DNA of 64,000 bases from Alloprevotella sp. (GCA_023663135.1 JAMPIE010000013.1:1-64000); one strand, 5' to 3'. Positions 45,548-53,871 are shown, counted from the stretch's first letter. Translations and numbers: made by a program. The notes: generated by a model not told the origin, from the letters alone.

Positions 45548-46896
45548 CCGGCCTCAAGCCCGCCACCGGAGCCATAGTAAAAGCTGTGGCGATGCTCGGG
45601 AGCTCTCAGGGGCTCGGCCTCCTTTGCTCCTTGATACGCAATAAGTTGGTGGCTATATGGGTGGGACAAGCCGGAGTGGCTATCCTCGCCATCTTTACAG
45701 CCATCACCGAGATGGGAGGGGCATTGGCTCAACAGGGGATACGCACCTCATCAGTGGCCTCAATAGCCGAAGCCGCCTCAGGGTCTCGACTGAAGAGAGT
45801 GATGGGCGCCGTGACGGCATGGGGACTTCTGGCCGGACTTGCAGGCGCAGTGGCCATCCTCATAGCCTCGCCATGGCTCAGCCATATATCCTTTGGCGAC
45901 GGGAGCTATACATGGGCCATAGCTCTACTGCCGATTGTAGTGATTTTCAACGCGTTTACCGCCACTCGCCAAGCCATAGAACAAGGGACAGGCCGACTCG
46001 CCCGCATGGCCGGAGCCTCACTGGCAGGGTCGGCGGCGGGAATGATTGTCTCCGTTCCCCTCATATATTATCTTAGGGAGGAAGGACTGGTGTGGATAGT
46101 GATATCTTACTCAGTAGTCACAGCCTTAGCCTACCTATTCCCCATTCTTCATGTGGGACATCTGTCGCTCCGCGACACACGCGCCGAGGGGCTGGGATAT
46201 GTGCGCCTCGGTCTGTGGCTCACCCTCTCGGCCATAGTGAGCTGGGGAGTAAGCTACCTCTTGGTGTCGTGGCTCATGACCCATGCCGGCGAGGAGGATG
46301 CCGGGCTTTATCAAAGCGGCTACACCGTGGCCTTCCGCTACTTGGGAATATTTTTCAGTGCCATAGCCATGGAGTTTTATCCTCGACTGTCGCTCACATC
46401 TTCGCGTATGGGGCGCTCGCCTCGCCATCCGTCGCTGCTCATAGCTCATGAGGCGGGGGTGGTAATGAAACTCGCAGTGCCTGCCTCGGCCCTGCTTATC
46501 CTGCTTTCGAGGCCTGTGATGACCCTTCTATATAGCGCAACCTTTGCCGGAGCCATTCCATTTATGGTCTTAGCTCTTGCTGCTACGCCACTGAGGGCGC
46601 TGTCGTGGTGTACAGCCTTCACTATCATAGCGCGCAGCGACGGCAAGGCCTACTTGGCCATCGAGGCGGCAAGCGGAGCCCTTTGCCTGGGGCTATCGAT
46701 GGGGGGCTATACCATCGGAGGACTGGCCGGTCTGGGCGCGGCGTTCATAGCATGGTATGGGGCATATATGGCCATGGTGCTGGGATTTTGTCGGATGCGT
46801 TACGGCATCAAGCTGCCGGGAAAGACCCTTGCCTACACGCTCATCTCCACGGCCATGCTCACACTTCTTGCCCTCGCCGGGCTATCCATCGCCTAA
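45535..46896 (+). CDS. Oligosaccharide flippase (O-antigen translocase-like)
   Basis: A 453-residue integral membrane protein with about 12 helices, of the MOP superfamily (Wzx/RfbX type). The N-terminus has GSSQGLGLLCSLIRNKLVAI, with IWVGQAGVAILAIFTAITEMGG following. It starts inside the EnvC-like gene (13-bp overlap), implying translational coupling. It would move lipid-linked sugars or a similar amphiphile across the inner membrane. It is unlike the flippase at 15430 in sequence. It ends 6 bp before the convergent cysK stop codon, with no room for a terminator. Confidence 0.85.
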   Translation: MGKITGLKPATGAIVKAVAMLGSSQGLGLLCSLIRNKLVAIWVGQAGVAILAIFTAITEMGGALAQQGIRTSSVASIAEAASGSRLKRVMGAVTAWGLLAGLAGAVAILIASPWLSHISFGDGSYTWAIALLPIVVIFNAFTATRQAIEQGTGRLARMAGASLAGSAAGMIVSVPLIYYLREEGLVWIVISYSVVTALAYLFPILHVGHLSLRDTRAEGLGYVRLGLWLTLSAIVSWGVSYLLVSWLMTHAGEEDAGLYQSGYTVAFRYLGIFFSAIAMEFYPRLSLTSSRMGRSPRHPSLLIAHEAGVVMKLAVPASALLILLSRPVMTLLYSATFAGAIPFMVLALAATPLRALSWCTAFTIIARSDGKAYLAIEAASGALCLGLSMGGYTIGGLAGLGAAFIAWYGAYMAMVLGFCRMRYGIKLPGKTLAYTLISTAMLTLLALAGLSIA

Positions 46897-46902
46897 GCCA
46901 GG

Positions 46903-47841
46903 CTACTCAGCCGGGAAGAGGTCGGTGGATAGATAGCGGTCGCCGGTGTCGGGGATGAGGGCCACGATGGTCTTCCCCTTATACTGAGGCTTCAGGGCGA
47001 GCTGAGAGGCGGCAAAGAGAGCGGCACCGCCGGAAAAACCGGTCAAGACACCCTCTGTGCGGGCCAAAGCGCGGGCGGCCAAGACAGCCTGTTCGGTGGT
47101 GACGGTAGTGATGGTGTCAACGACATTGCCGTTGTAAGTTGACGGTATAAAACCGGCGCCGATGCCTTGGAGCTTGTGAGGACCGGGCTTACCGCCTGAG
47201 AGCACAGGGCTGTCGGCAGGCTCCACAGCCACCACCTCCACCGATGCCTTCTTCTCCTTTAGATAGCGGCCGATACCTGAGACAGTGCCGCCGGTGCCCA
47301 CACCGGCTACAAACACGTCGACCTTGCCGGAGGTGTCGCGCCATATCTCATGGCCGGTTACGGCATAGTGAGTTGACGGATTGGCGGGATTGGCAAACTG
47401 GTCGAGGATCACTGAGCCGGGGATCTCATCGCGTAGCTTTTGGGCACGTTCAATGGCTCCCTTCATACCCTGCTTTCCGGGTGTGAGGTCAATGGAAGCT
47501 CCATAGGCTAAGAGGAGGCGACGACGCTCGACGCTCATCGTGTCGGGCATAGTGAGGATAAGCTTGTAGCCGCGTATGGCGCATATCCAAGCCAGGCCAA
47601 TGCCGGTGTTGCCTGAGGTGGGTTCAATGATGGTGGCCCCGGGCTTGAGGATGCCCTCTTGCTCGGCGCGGACAATCATACTGAGGGCCACACGATCCTT
47701 GACGCTGCCGCCGGGGTTGAAAGCCTCGAGCTTAAGCAGGAGAGTGGCATCGGTGGCCGAGGTTGACCGGCAATAACGGAGAGGCTCTAGCAAGGGTGTA
47801 TTGCCTATGAGCTCAATCATTGACTTGACTATCTTTTTCAT
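46903..47841 (-). CDS. cysK: Cysteine synthase A (O-acetylserine sulfhydrylase)
   Basis: A 312-residue PLP enzyme that makes cysteine from O-acetylserine and sulfide. The PLP lysine is K48 in NPGGSVKDR, the substrate loop is PTSGNTGIG, and the phosphate-binding glycine loop is GVGTGGTVSG. Length and order of motifs are standard. No serine acetyltransferase lies nearby. The gene starts 84 bp after the FKBP lipoprotein gene, with an inverted repeat between them. Confidence 0.95.
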   Translation of the reverse strand: MKKIVKSMIELIGNTPLLEPLRYCRSTSATDATLLLKLEAFNPGGSVKDRVALSMIVRAEQEGILKPGATIIEPTSGNTGIGLAWICAIRGYKLILTMPDTMSVERRRLLLAYGASIDLTPGKQGMKGAIERAQKLRDEIPGSVILDQFANPANPSTHYAVTGHEIWRDTSGKVDVFVAGVGTGGTVSGIGRYLKEKKASVEVVAVEPADSPVLSGGKPGPHKLQGIGAGFIPSTYNGNVVDTITTVTTEQAVLAARALARTEGVLTGFSGGAALFAASQLALKPQYKGKTIVALIPDTGDRYLSTDLFPAE

Positions 47842-47860
47842 AATGGGACAGATGAATTAC

Positions 47861-47896
47861 ACGGGGCGATGTCTATGACAAGACAACACCCCGCGT
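47861..47896. terminator. Inverted repeat between the FKBP gene and cysK
   Basis: ACGGGGCGATGTCT at 47861-47874 pairs imperfectly with AGACAACACCCCG at 47881-47893. There is no clear T-run on the minus strand, so it may be a weak terminator or a 5' leader structure of cysK. Confidence 0.4.
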
Positions 47897-47925
47897 AAAT
47901 AAAAAGTTTTTTTTGGGACGACAAG

Positions 47926-48504
47926 TCAGTCAACGGCGGCCGGCGGAATCTCGTAGCCGGGGATGCCGCGGAGCATCATATTAAATTTGAGGGTCGAGTA
48001 GGGTGGGATGCTGCCACTGCCATAGGTGCCATAGGCCTGCGTATAAGGGACAATGATTTCGCAGGAGTCGCCAATGTGCATATCGTTGAGAGCAATCTGC
48101 CATCCCTCGATGGTCTCAGAAGGCTGACAGCGGAAGATGGAGTCGCCATACTCGGCAGTCAAGGCATAAGAGGAGTCGAAGATGGAGTCGTTGTAAAACC
48201 GTCCGCAATAGACCACGTCGCAGGTGGAATTCATCAGCGGCGAGAGGTTTGCAGCGGTCAGAGCACGGTCGTTGAAATAGTGGATCAAGACACCTGAGGA
48301 GGGATACCAGTCGGGATTGAGGATGGTATAGTAGGGTGAGCCGTCGGGGTTGGTCTTATGGAGCTGTGCCTCATACCATGCGTTGTTGTCCTTGCGCCAG
48401 GTCTCGTAGTCGTCCCACACATTATTCTTCATGCAAGCCGAGAGAGCCGATGCAAGTATGGCCAGGGCAAAGAGAGCCGGAAGGAGTCGGAAAAATTTGG
48501 TCAT
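47926..48504 (-). CDS. FKBP-type peptidyl-prolyl isomerase-like lipoprotein
   Basis: A 192-residue lipoprotein (lipobox SALSAC, Cys24). The C-terminal ~110 residues follow the FKBP fold: GVLIHYF at the start, EGWQIALNDMHIGDSCEIIVPYTQAYG in the middle, then SIPPYSTLKFNMMLRGI. An FKBP domain would catalyse proline isomerisation or act as a chaperone in the periplasm or at the outer membrane. Several active-site aromatic residues cannot be confirmed by eye, so enzymatic activity is uncertain. It starts one base before the lemA-like stop codon, so the two are cotranscribed. Confidence 0.78.
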   Translation of the reverse strand: MTKFFRLLPALFALAILASALSACMKNNVWDDYETWRKDNNAWYEAQLHKTNPDGSPYYTILNPDWYPSSGVLIHYFNDRALTAANLSPLMNSTCDVVYCGRFYNDSIFDSSYALTAEYGDSIFRCQPSETIEGWQIALNDMHIGDSCEIIVPYTQAYGTYGSGSIPPYSTLKFNMMLRGIPGYEIPPAAVD

Positions 48505-48505
48505 C

Positions 48506-49093
48506 TCAGAATTTTACTTTAGGGGCTTGTGAGGCGCCATCCTCGGCTTTAAACTGAGGCTTAGGGTTGAAGTCAAACCATCCGGCATAAATCACCGTGG
48601 GAAATTTTTTGATGGCCGAGTTGTAGTCGGCCACGACCTCGGTGTAGCGAGAGCGGGCTGTGGAGATACGATTCTCAGTGCCTTCAAGCTGGACTTGGAG
48701 GTCACGGAAGTTTTCGTTGGCTTTCAAGTCGGGATAAGCTTCAGTGACAGAGAGGAGGCTCTTGAGGGCTCCGGTCAGCTGGTTTTGGGCCTGCTGAAAC
48801 TTGGCGAGGGTCTCCTCGCTGAGGTTGTCGGGATCAATGGTGATGGAGGTGGCTTTGGCGCGCGCTTCAGTGACCTTGGTAAAGGTCTCTTCTTCGTGTG
48901 TGGCATAACCTTTGACGGTGGCCACAAGGTTGGGAATGAGGTCGGCGCGGCGCTGATATTGGTTTTCGACCTCGGCCCAGGCCTGGTCGACACCCTGCTG
49001 CTTCTCGACGAGCGAGTTGTAGTTGCAGGAAGAGAGACCAGAGCATATGGCGAGGGCGGCCACAGCGGCGATGATAGTCTTAAGGATTTTCAT
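48506..49093 (-). CDS. LemA family protein
   Basis: A 195-residue helical protein of the LemA family. It has a short N-terminal membrane/lipoprotein signal (AICSGLSSCNYNSLVEK) and the family core VDQAWAEVENQYQRRADLIPNLVATVKGYA followed by FTKVTEARAKA. The LSSC sequence looks like a lipobox, so this member may be lipidated rather than a transmembrane anchor. LemA function is not settled. It lies 30 bp after glyS and just before the FKBP lipoprotein gene on the same strand. Confidence 0.88.
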   Translation of the reverse strand: MKILKTIIAAVAALAICSGLSSCNYNSLVEKQQGVDQAWAEVENQYQRRADLIPNLVATVKGYATHEEETFTKVTEARAKATSITIDPDNLSEETLAKFQQAQNQLTGALKSLLSVTEAYPDLKANENFRDLQVQLEGTENRISTARSRYTEVVADYNSAIKKFPTVIYAGWFDFNPKPQFKAEDGASQAPKVKF

Positions 49094-49123
49094 AAGCGGG
49101 GAGATAGGAGTGAGTAGACTAAA

Positions 49124-50668
49124 TTATCCGAGGCGACGAAGGAGAGAGGTGAGGCTCACATTGTCGTGGATGAGGCGATGGAGGTCGGCGATGGCAACGC
49201 GGGTCTGCTCCATGGAGTCGCGATGACGGAGGGTCACGGTGTCGTCTTCGAGGGTCTGATGGTCGACGGTGATGCAGAAGGGGGTACCAATGGCATCTTG
49301 ACGGCGGTAGCGCTTGCCAATGGAGTCTTTTTCGTCGTAGCGAGTGGCAAAGTCAAACTTTAGATCGTCGACGATGGCGCGAGCCTTTTCGGGCAGCCCA
49401 TCTTTTTTCACCAAGGGGAGGACGGCACACTTGACAGGGGCGAGGGGGGCAGGGAGGTGGAGCACGACGCGCTTGTCGCCACCCTCGAGCTGCTGCTCCT
49501 CATAGCTTGAACAGAGAACAGAGAGGAACATGCGGTCGACGCCGATGGAGGTCTCGATCACATAGGGGACATAGCTCTCGTTGAGCTCCGGGTCAAAATA
49601 CTTGATGTTTTTGCCGGAGAACTTCTCGTGCTGAGAGAGATCAAAGTTGGTGCGGGAGTGGATGCCTTCCACCTCTTTGAAGCCAAACGGCATTTCAAAC
49701 TCGATGTCGGTGGCGGCGTTGGCATAGTGGGCGAGCTTCTCGTGATCATGGTAGCGATATTTCTGGTCGCCGAGGCCGAGGGCTTTGTGCCACTTGAGGC
49801 GCCATTCTTTCCACTGAGCAAACCACTTGAGCTCCTCGCCGGGACGCACAAAAAATTGCATCTCCATCTGCTCAAATTCTCTCATGCGGAAGATGAATTG
49901 TCGAGCGACAATCTCGTTGCGGAATGCCTTGCCGATCTGAGCAATGCCGAAGGGGATGCGCATGCGGCCGGTCTTCTGGACGTTGAGATAGTTGACAAAG
50001 ATGCCTTGGGCTGTCTCTGGACGGAGGTAGACGGTCATGGCGCCGTCGGCGGTGGAGCCCATCTCGGTGGAGAACATGAGGTTGAACTGACGGACATCGG
50101 TCCAGTTTCTGGTGCCGGAGATGGGGCATACAATCTCGCGGTCGATGATGATCTGACGGAGCTCCTCGAGATTGTTGTCGTTCATGGCCTTGGCAAAACG
50201 CTCGTGGAGTGCGTCGCGAGTGGCCTTCACCTCAGCCACACGGGGGTTGGTCTGGCGGAAGAGCTCTTCGTCAAAAGAGTCGCCGAAGCGCTTGCGAGCC
50301 TTGGCCACCTCCTTCTCTATCTTCTCGTCAAGGCGAGCAATATCTTCTTCGATGAGGACATCGGCACGATAACGTTTCTTGGAGTCGCGATTGTCAATCA
50401 GGGGGTCATTGAAGGCGTCGACATGTCCAGAAGCCTTCCAGATGGTGGGGTGCATGAAGATGGCAGAGTCGATGCCCACGATGTTGTCGTGGAGGAGGGT
50501 CATGGAGTCCCACCAGTAACGCTTGATGTTGTTTTTGAGTTCAACGCCGTTTTGACCGTAGTCGTAGACGGCCGAGAGGCCGTCGTAGATCTCCGAGGAG
50601 GGGAATACGAAGCCATATTCCTTGGCATGGGAGACTATCTTTTTGAAAACTTCTTCTTGCTGTGCCAT
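49124..50668 (-). CDS. glyS: Glycyl-tRNA synthetase (single-chain, class II)
   Basis: A 514-residue class II synthetase of the alpha2 (eukaryote-like) type. The N-terminus VSHAKEYGFVFPSSEIYDGLSAVYDYGQ is characteristic, motif 2 is in FRNEIVARQFIFRMREFEQME, and motif 3 lies in SIGVDRMFLSVL. A C-terminal anticodon-binding domain follows (APVKCAVLPL). It lies between prfB and the lemA-like gene on the minus strand. No T-box or other riboswitch was seen in the 71-bp upstream gap. Confidence 0.96.
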   Translation of the reverse strand: MAQQEEVFKKIVSHAKEYGFVFPSSEIYDGLSAVYDYGQNGVELKNNIKRYWWDSMTLLHDNIVGIDSAIFMHPTIWKASGHVDAFNDPLIDNRDSKKRYRADVLIEEDIARLDEKIEKEVAKARKRFGDSFDEELFRQTNPRVAEVKATRDALHERFAKAMNDNNLEELRQIIIDREIVCPISGTRNWTDVRQFNLMFSTEMGSTADGAMTVYLRPETAQGIFVNYLNVQKTGRMRIPFGIAQIGKAFRNEIVARQFIFRMREFEQMEMQFFVRPGEELKWFAQWKEWRLKWHKALGLGDQKYRYHDHEKLAHYANAATDIEFEMPFGFKEVEGIHSRTNFDLSQHEKFSGKNIKYFDPELNESYVPYVIETSIGVDRMFLSVLCSSYEEQQLEGGDKRVVLHLPAPLAPVKCAVLPLVKKDGLPEKARAIVDDLKFDFATRYDEKDSIGKRYRRQDAIGTPFCITVDHQTLEDDTVTLRHRDSMEQTRVAIADLHRLIHDNVSLTSLLRRLG

Positions 50669-50739
50669 TTGTGAGAGTTATATGATAGGGAGGGAGAATG
50701 AGGTATTTAGGTTATGATAATTGGGCAATAGAGAGGAGG

Positions 50740-51858
50740 TCACTCGCCCTCCTTTTCAGAGAATTCCATCAAGAAAGCCTTGATAAAGCCGTCGAGGTCG
50801 CCATCCATCACGCCGCCGACATCGGAGGTCTGGTGGCCGGTACGATGATCTTTGACTCGTCGGTCATCGAAGACATAAGAGCGTATCTGGGAGCCCCACT
50901 CGATTTTCATCTTTCCGGCCTCAACCTTGGCTTGCTCCTCCATGCGGTGGCGAAGCTCCTTTTCGTAGAGGATGGAGCGGAGCTGACGGAGGGCGTTTTC
51001 CTTATTTTTGGGCTGGTCGCGGGTCTCGGTGTTCTCGATGAGTATCTCCTCTTTCTCGCCGGTGTAGGGGTCGGTGAACTGGTAGCGGAGGCGGACACCC
51101 GACTCCACCTTGTTGACGTTCTGACCGCCGGCGCCGCCTGAGCGGAAGGTGTCCCACGACATCAGGGCGGGCTCCACCTTGACCTCGATGGTGTCGTCGA
51201 CCAGGGGGGTGACAAAGACTGAGGCGAAAGAGGTCATGCGCTTGCCCTGGGCGTTGTAGGGGGAGACGCGGACGAGGCGATGGACACCATTTTCGCTCTT
51301 GAGATAGCCATAAGCAAAGTCGCCCTCAATGTTGATGGTGCAAGACTTGATGCCGGCTTCGTCGCCCTCAATTAGGTTGGCCATCGAGGCCTTGTAGCCG
51401 TGAGCCTCGGCCCATCGGAGATACATGCGCATGAGCATCGAGGCCCAGTCCTGACTCTCGGTGCCGCCGGCGCCGGAGTTGATCTTAAGGACGGCATCCA
51501 TCTTGTCTTCCTCGCGCCGCAACATATTGCGGAGCTCGAGGCCTTCGATGACAGAGAGGGCCGTGGCATAGTCGGCATCAAGCTCAGCCTCGTCGACGAG
51601 ACCCTCTTTGATGAAGTCAAACGCGAGCTCAACCTCCTCGACAGCCTTAGCAACGTCGGCATAGCCTGAGATCCAGGCCTGAAGGTCTTTGATTTTCTTC
51701 ATCTGGGCCTGCGCCTCCTTAGGGTGTTCCCAGAAATCGGGCACATGGGTGCGCAGCTCCTCCTCCTCCACCTGAATCTTCTTGGAGTCGATGTCGAGAT
51801 AGCGAGCGAGGGCATCGCGCCGCTGCTGAATATCCTTGAGTTGTTCCTGAGTAATCAT
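50740..51858 (-). CDS. prfB: Peptide chain release factor 2
   Basis: A 372-residue RF2 that ends translation at UGA and UAA. The peptidyl-hydrolysis motif is GGQ at 244-246 (RSGGAGGQNVNKV). The stop-codon recognition tripeptide, SPF in E. coli, reads SPY at 199-201. The usual +1 frameshift site near codon 25 is absent: the matching place reads in frame through ARYLDIDSKK, with no internal TGA. A promoter -7 box ends about 6 bp before the ATG, suggesting a leaderless or nearly leaderless mRNA. Confidence 0.96.
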   Translation of the reverse strand: MITQEQLKDIQQRRDALARYLDIDSKKIQVEEEELRTHVPDFWEHPKEAQAQMKKIKDLQAWISGYADVAKAVEEVELAFDFIKEGLVDEAELDADYATALSVIEGLELRNMLRREEDKMDAVLKINSGAGGTESQDWASMLMRMYLRWAEAHGYKASMANLIEGDEAGIKSCTINIEGDFAYGYLKSENGVHRLVRVSPYNAQGKRMTSFASVFVTPLVDDTIEVKVEPALMSWDTFRSGGAGGQNVNKVESGVRLRYQFTDPYTGEKEEILIENTETRDQPKNKENALRQLRSILYEKELRHRMEEQAKVEAGKMKIEWGSQIRSYVFDDRRVKDHRTGHQTSDVGGVMDGDLDGFIKAFLMEFSEKEGE

Positions 51859-51864
51859 ATTGCG

Positions 51865-51896
51865 GCAAAGTTACGCATTTTACGCGACATGGCAAT
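51865..51896 (-). promoter_or_regulatory. Promoter immediately upstream of prfB
   Basis: On the minus strand ATTG (one mismatch), a 19-bp gap and TAACTTTGC ending at 51865 fit the consensus. The box is only 6 bp from the ATG. The rest of the 51859-52018 gap shows no other feature. Confidence 0.6.
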
Positions 51897-52018
51897 CGCC
51901 ATGAGGCTACCATGAGATAAAAAAGCGCTATGGAATATACGCGGCCAATCGTCTCAATCTTGCGTCACCTCCTTTTCATGGCAGATGTCATCAAGAATGA
52001 TAGTCGGATTCCCATGTA

Positions 52019-52498
52019 TCAGCCCTCTTTTTCGGAGAGGCGCCCGAGGAGGCATGCGGGGGTGAGGCCGAGGCGGGGATGGACCCACTCGGGCTCGAGC
52101 ACGGCCATGGGGCGGAGGACGAAGGGACGGAGGTGCATCCGAGGGTGAGGGAGGGTGAGCGAGGGGGTATCAATCGTCTGCCGGCCAAGGGCTATGAGGT
52201 CAATGTCAATAGCTCGATCGATATAGTCGCCGGAAGGGTCGCGATGGGGCGCGGGGTCTATCTCGGCCTGGATTTCAAGGAGGACGTCAAGGAGCACAGC
52301 GGGCTCCATAGTGGTCTCAAAAGCGATGCCAAGATTGAGATAGGGGCGTGTGGAGTCATACCCCCAGGGCATTGAGCGCTCAATCAGGGCGCGCTTCACC
52401 CCGACGCCAAGGCGCGAGGCGATGAGCGAGACGGCGCGGTCTATTAGAGCCTCGCTGTTGCCGAGGTTGGAGCCGATGTTGACATGAGCGATGGGCAT
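52019..52498 (-). CDS. folK: 2-amino-4-hydroxy-6-hydroxymethyldihydropteridine pyrophosphokinase
   Basis: A 159-residue HPPK of folate synthesis, transferring pyrophosphate from ATP to the pterin. The N-terminus HVNIGSNLGNSEALIDRA is standard, and the family signature appears as LPHPRMHLRPFVLRPMAVLEPEW, containing the ATP-binding His and Arg. DRAIDIDLIALG supplies the two metal-binding Asp residues. The start at 52498 is chosen over one 27 bp upstream because the family begins just before HVNIGSN. It lies next to the restriction-modification remnant, with base composition changing sharply at that boundary. Confidence 0.92.
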   Translation of the reverse strand: MPIAHVNIGSNLGNSEALIDRAVSLIASRLGVGVKRALIERSMPWGYDSTRPYLNLGIAFETTMEPAVLLDVLLEIQAEIDPAPHRDPSGDYIDRAIDIDLIALGRQTIDTPSLTLPHPRMHLRPFVLRPMAVLEPEWVHPRLGLTPACLLGRLSEKEG

Positions 52499-52521
52499 TA
52501 GGGTATAGGCGGCATTTATAA

Positions 52522-53112
52522 TCAATCCCTAATTTTATCCTTTCCCAATTCTTTATACCTGTCAGGATATAGAGCCCTCGATATTGCATCTCGGTAAACG
52601 TTGCCATCAGGAAGGTTTAGGGAAGAGAACGCTTCTTGAACTTTATAAACCGTTGTGCAATGTTCTTCAACTATTCCAAGAGGGGTGATGTGGCCATCAA
52701 TAGGATCTGCCACAGCATCGTATGCGATAAAGTTGACAGAAGCGGGCTGACTTGGGAATTTAGGCAACTTGTCTGTCCCGCCTAATCGGTCAAGAATTCT
52801 ACGATATACCGGTTTAGGACAGACAAGGAAAAGCCCTGTGCGACAAAGGGCCTCTCTTTGAAGGACTTGCCGTTTATATATAATTTGTGGAATAATCCGC
52901 TTAGAAACGTTTTCCCAATTAAGGCCTACTGTGTCGCTTAGTAATCGTAAAAAAATAAGTTGGTAAAGAATTTCGCAGGATTTTTTGTGCAGATTTTTTG
53001 GTGAAAGTGCAGGAGTGTAGCGAGCTACATGACTAAACTGAGCTGAATGAAGAGCAGCCTGAGAGTTATCATGGGCATCAAACCCGAAAAACTCCGAAAT
53101 GTAACCAGCCAT
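52522..53112 (-). CDS. Restriction endonuclease-like protein, probably eroded, with repeat insert
   Basis: A 196-residue frame next to a cytosine methyltransferase. The N-terminus (MAGYISEFFGFDAHDNSQAA) and the part after residue ~60 (SKRIIPQIIYKRQVLQ, then FLVCPKPVYRRILDRL, VNFIAYDAV) recall NotI-type restriction enzymes as I remember them; this is a tentative match. Residues ~22-60 are coded by a ~110-bp dispersed repeat (peptide core NLHKKSCEILYQLIFLRLL). In NotI-like proteins the Cys-rich and catalytic parts lie in between the two recognisable ends, and neither is visible here. The gene is probably inactive, though its frame is intact. Composition is more AT-rich than neighbouring genes, suggesting transfer. 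Confidence 0.6.
   Translation of the reverse strand: MAGYISEFFGFDAHDNSQAALHSAQFSHVARYTPALSPKNLHKKSCEILYQLIFLRLLSDTVGLNWENVSKRIIPQIIYKRQVLQREALCRTGLFLVCPKPVYRRILDRLGGTDKLPKFPSQPASVNFIAYDAVADPIDGHITPLGIVEEHCTTVYKVQEAFSSLNLPDGNVYRDAISRALYPDRYKELGKDKIRD
52937..53046. repeat. Dispersed ~110-bp repeat, copy 2 (inside the restriction-like gene)
   Basis: Same element and orientation as 556-664, with about ten differences and one single-base indel in an A-run. It lies inside the coding frame of the minus-strand restriction-like gene and is open throughout in that frame. It includes the inverted repeat TGTAGC-GA-GCTACA. Confidence 0.85.
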
Positions 53113-53115
53113 ATA

Positions 53116-53871
53116 TTAACAGCCTTTCATGATATTATATAAACATTGCCCAATTGCTTTGGCCAGCATAGGAGGAACGGCATTGCCAACCTGCGCGAAC
53201 TGCTCTGCAAGAGACCCATTAAAAATGTAGTGGTCAGGGAAAGATTGTATACGCGCAGCTTCTCTTACCGTGAAAGAGCGGTCTTGGTCGTAATGGATGA
53301 ATGCGCCCCAATGAGGGTCACATTTAGTCAGTATAGTTGATGCCAAACCATCCATCTTCACTCTGCCATATCGTTTGGTGTGATCGGACTTACGCGCTTT
53401 TTGCATACCCTTAGGCAATAATTCATAAGGGATGTCAGTCCAGTTCCCTCCGGGTTTGATATATGACATCCGTTCAATATTCTGTTTGGAAAGAGCGGGC
53501 GATTCGTGATTATATACACCGGTAGACCCAACCCGGAGACATCTTTGATAATCGCAGAAAGCATCGCATCGATAATCTTTCACAGGATTGCCTCTTTCAC
53601 CACAGCTCAAAACCGGCACGTCACCAATAGCCTCATAAACGGTTGTAAAGCGAGCTTGTGTATCTGCTGTGGGAATACACACCAAATTTCTGCCGTCAAA
53701 AGTAGAAGTGAAATTGGGGCGAATTGGAGCATGGTATATTGGAGTAGGGAAAGCCCCTTCAGGAAGCTCTGAGCCTCTAAAGCCAATGATTATAGTTCTC
53801 CATCGCATTTGAGGGACACCATAGTATGCGGCTCCGGCAAACAGGTCGATGTGAGTGAACGTCTGTTGCAT
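53116..53871 (-). CDS. C5 cytosine DNA methyltransferase with internal deletion
   Basis: A 251-residue frame. Motif I (THIDLFAG) runs directly into motif VIII (AAYYGVPQMRWRTIIIGFR), and the target-recognition region, motif IX (VREAARIQSFPD) and motif X (QVGNAVPPMLAKAI) follow in order. Motifs II-VII are absent, including the catalytic PCQ loop and ENV. The usual length of 330-400 residues is short by roughly 120. The junction at about 53829-53836 keeps the frame. Without the catalytic Cys it cannot methylate. An ATG 24 bp upstream (53895) is possible, but it overlaps a palindrome. The gene precedes the restriction-like gene by 3 bp. Confidence 0.85.
   Translation of the reverse strand: MQQTFTHIDLFAGAAYYGVPQMRWRTIIIGFRGSELPEGAFPTPIYHAPIRPNFTSTFDGRNLVCIPTADTQARFTTVYEAIGDVPVLSCGERGNPVKDYRCDAFCDYQRCLRVGSTGVYNHESPALSKQNIERMSYIKPGGNWTDIPYELLPKGMQKARKSDHTKRYGRVKMDGLASTILTKCDPHWGAFIHYDQDRSFTVREAARIQSFPDHYIFNGSLAEQFAQVGNAVPPMLAKAIGQCLYNIMKGC

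Noticed and set aside
51780..51858. Programmed +1 frameshift in prfB
   Set aside because: The N-terminal part reads in one frame through ARYLDIDSKK with no internal TGA at the usual site.
53116..53871. A working cytosine methyltransferase
   Set aside because: The PCQ and ENV motifs are absent and no other frame nearby supplies them.
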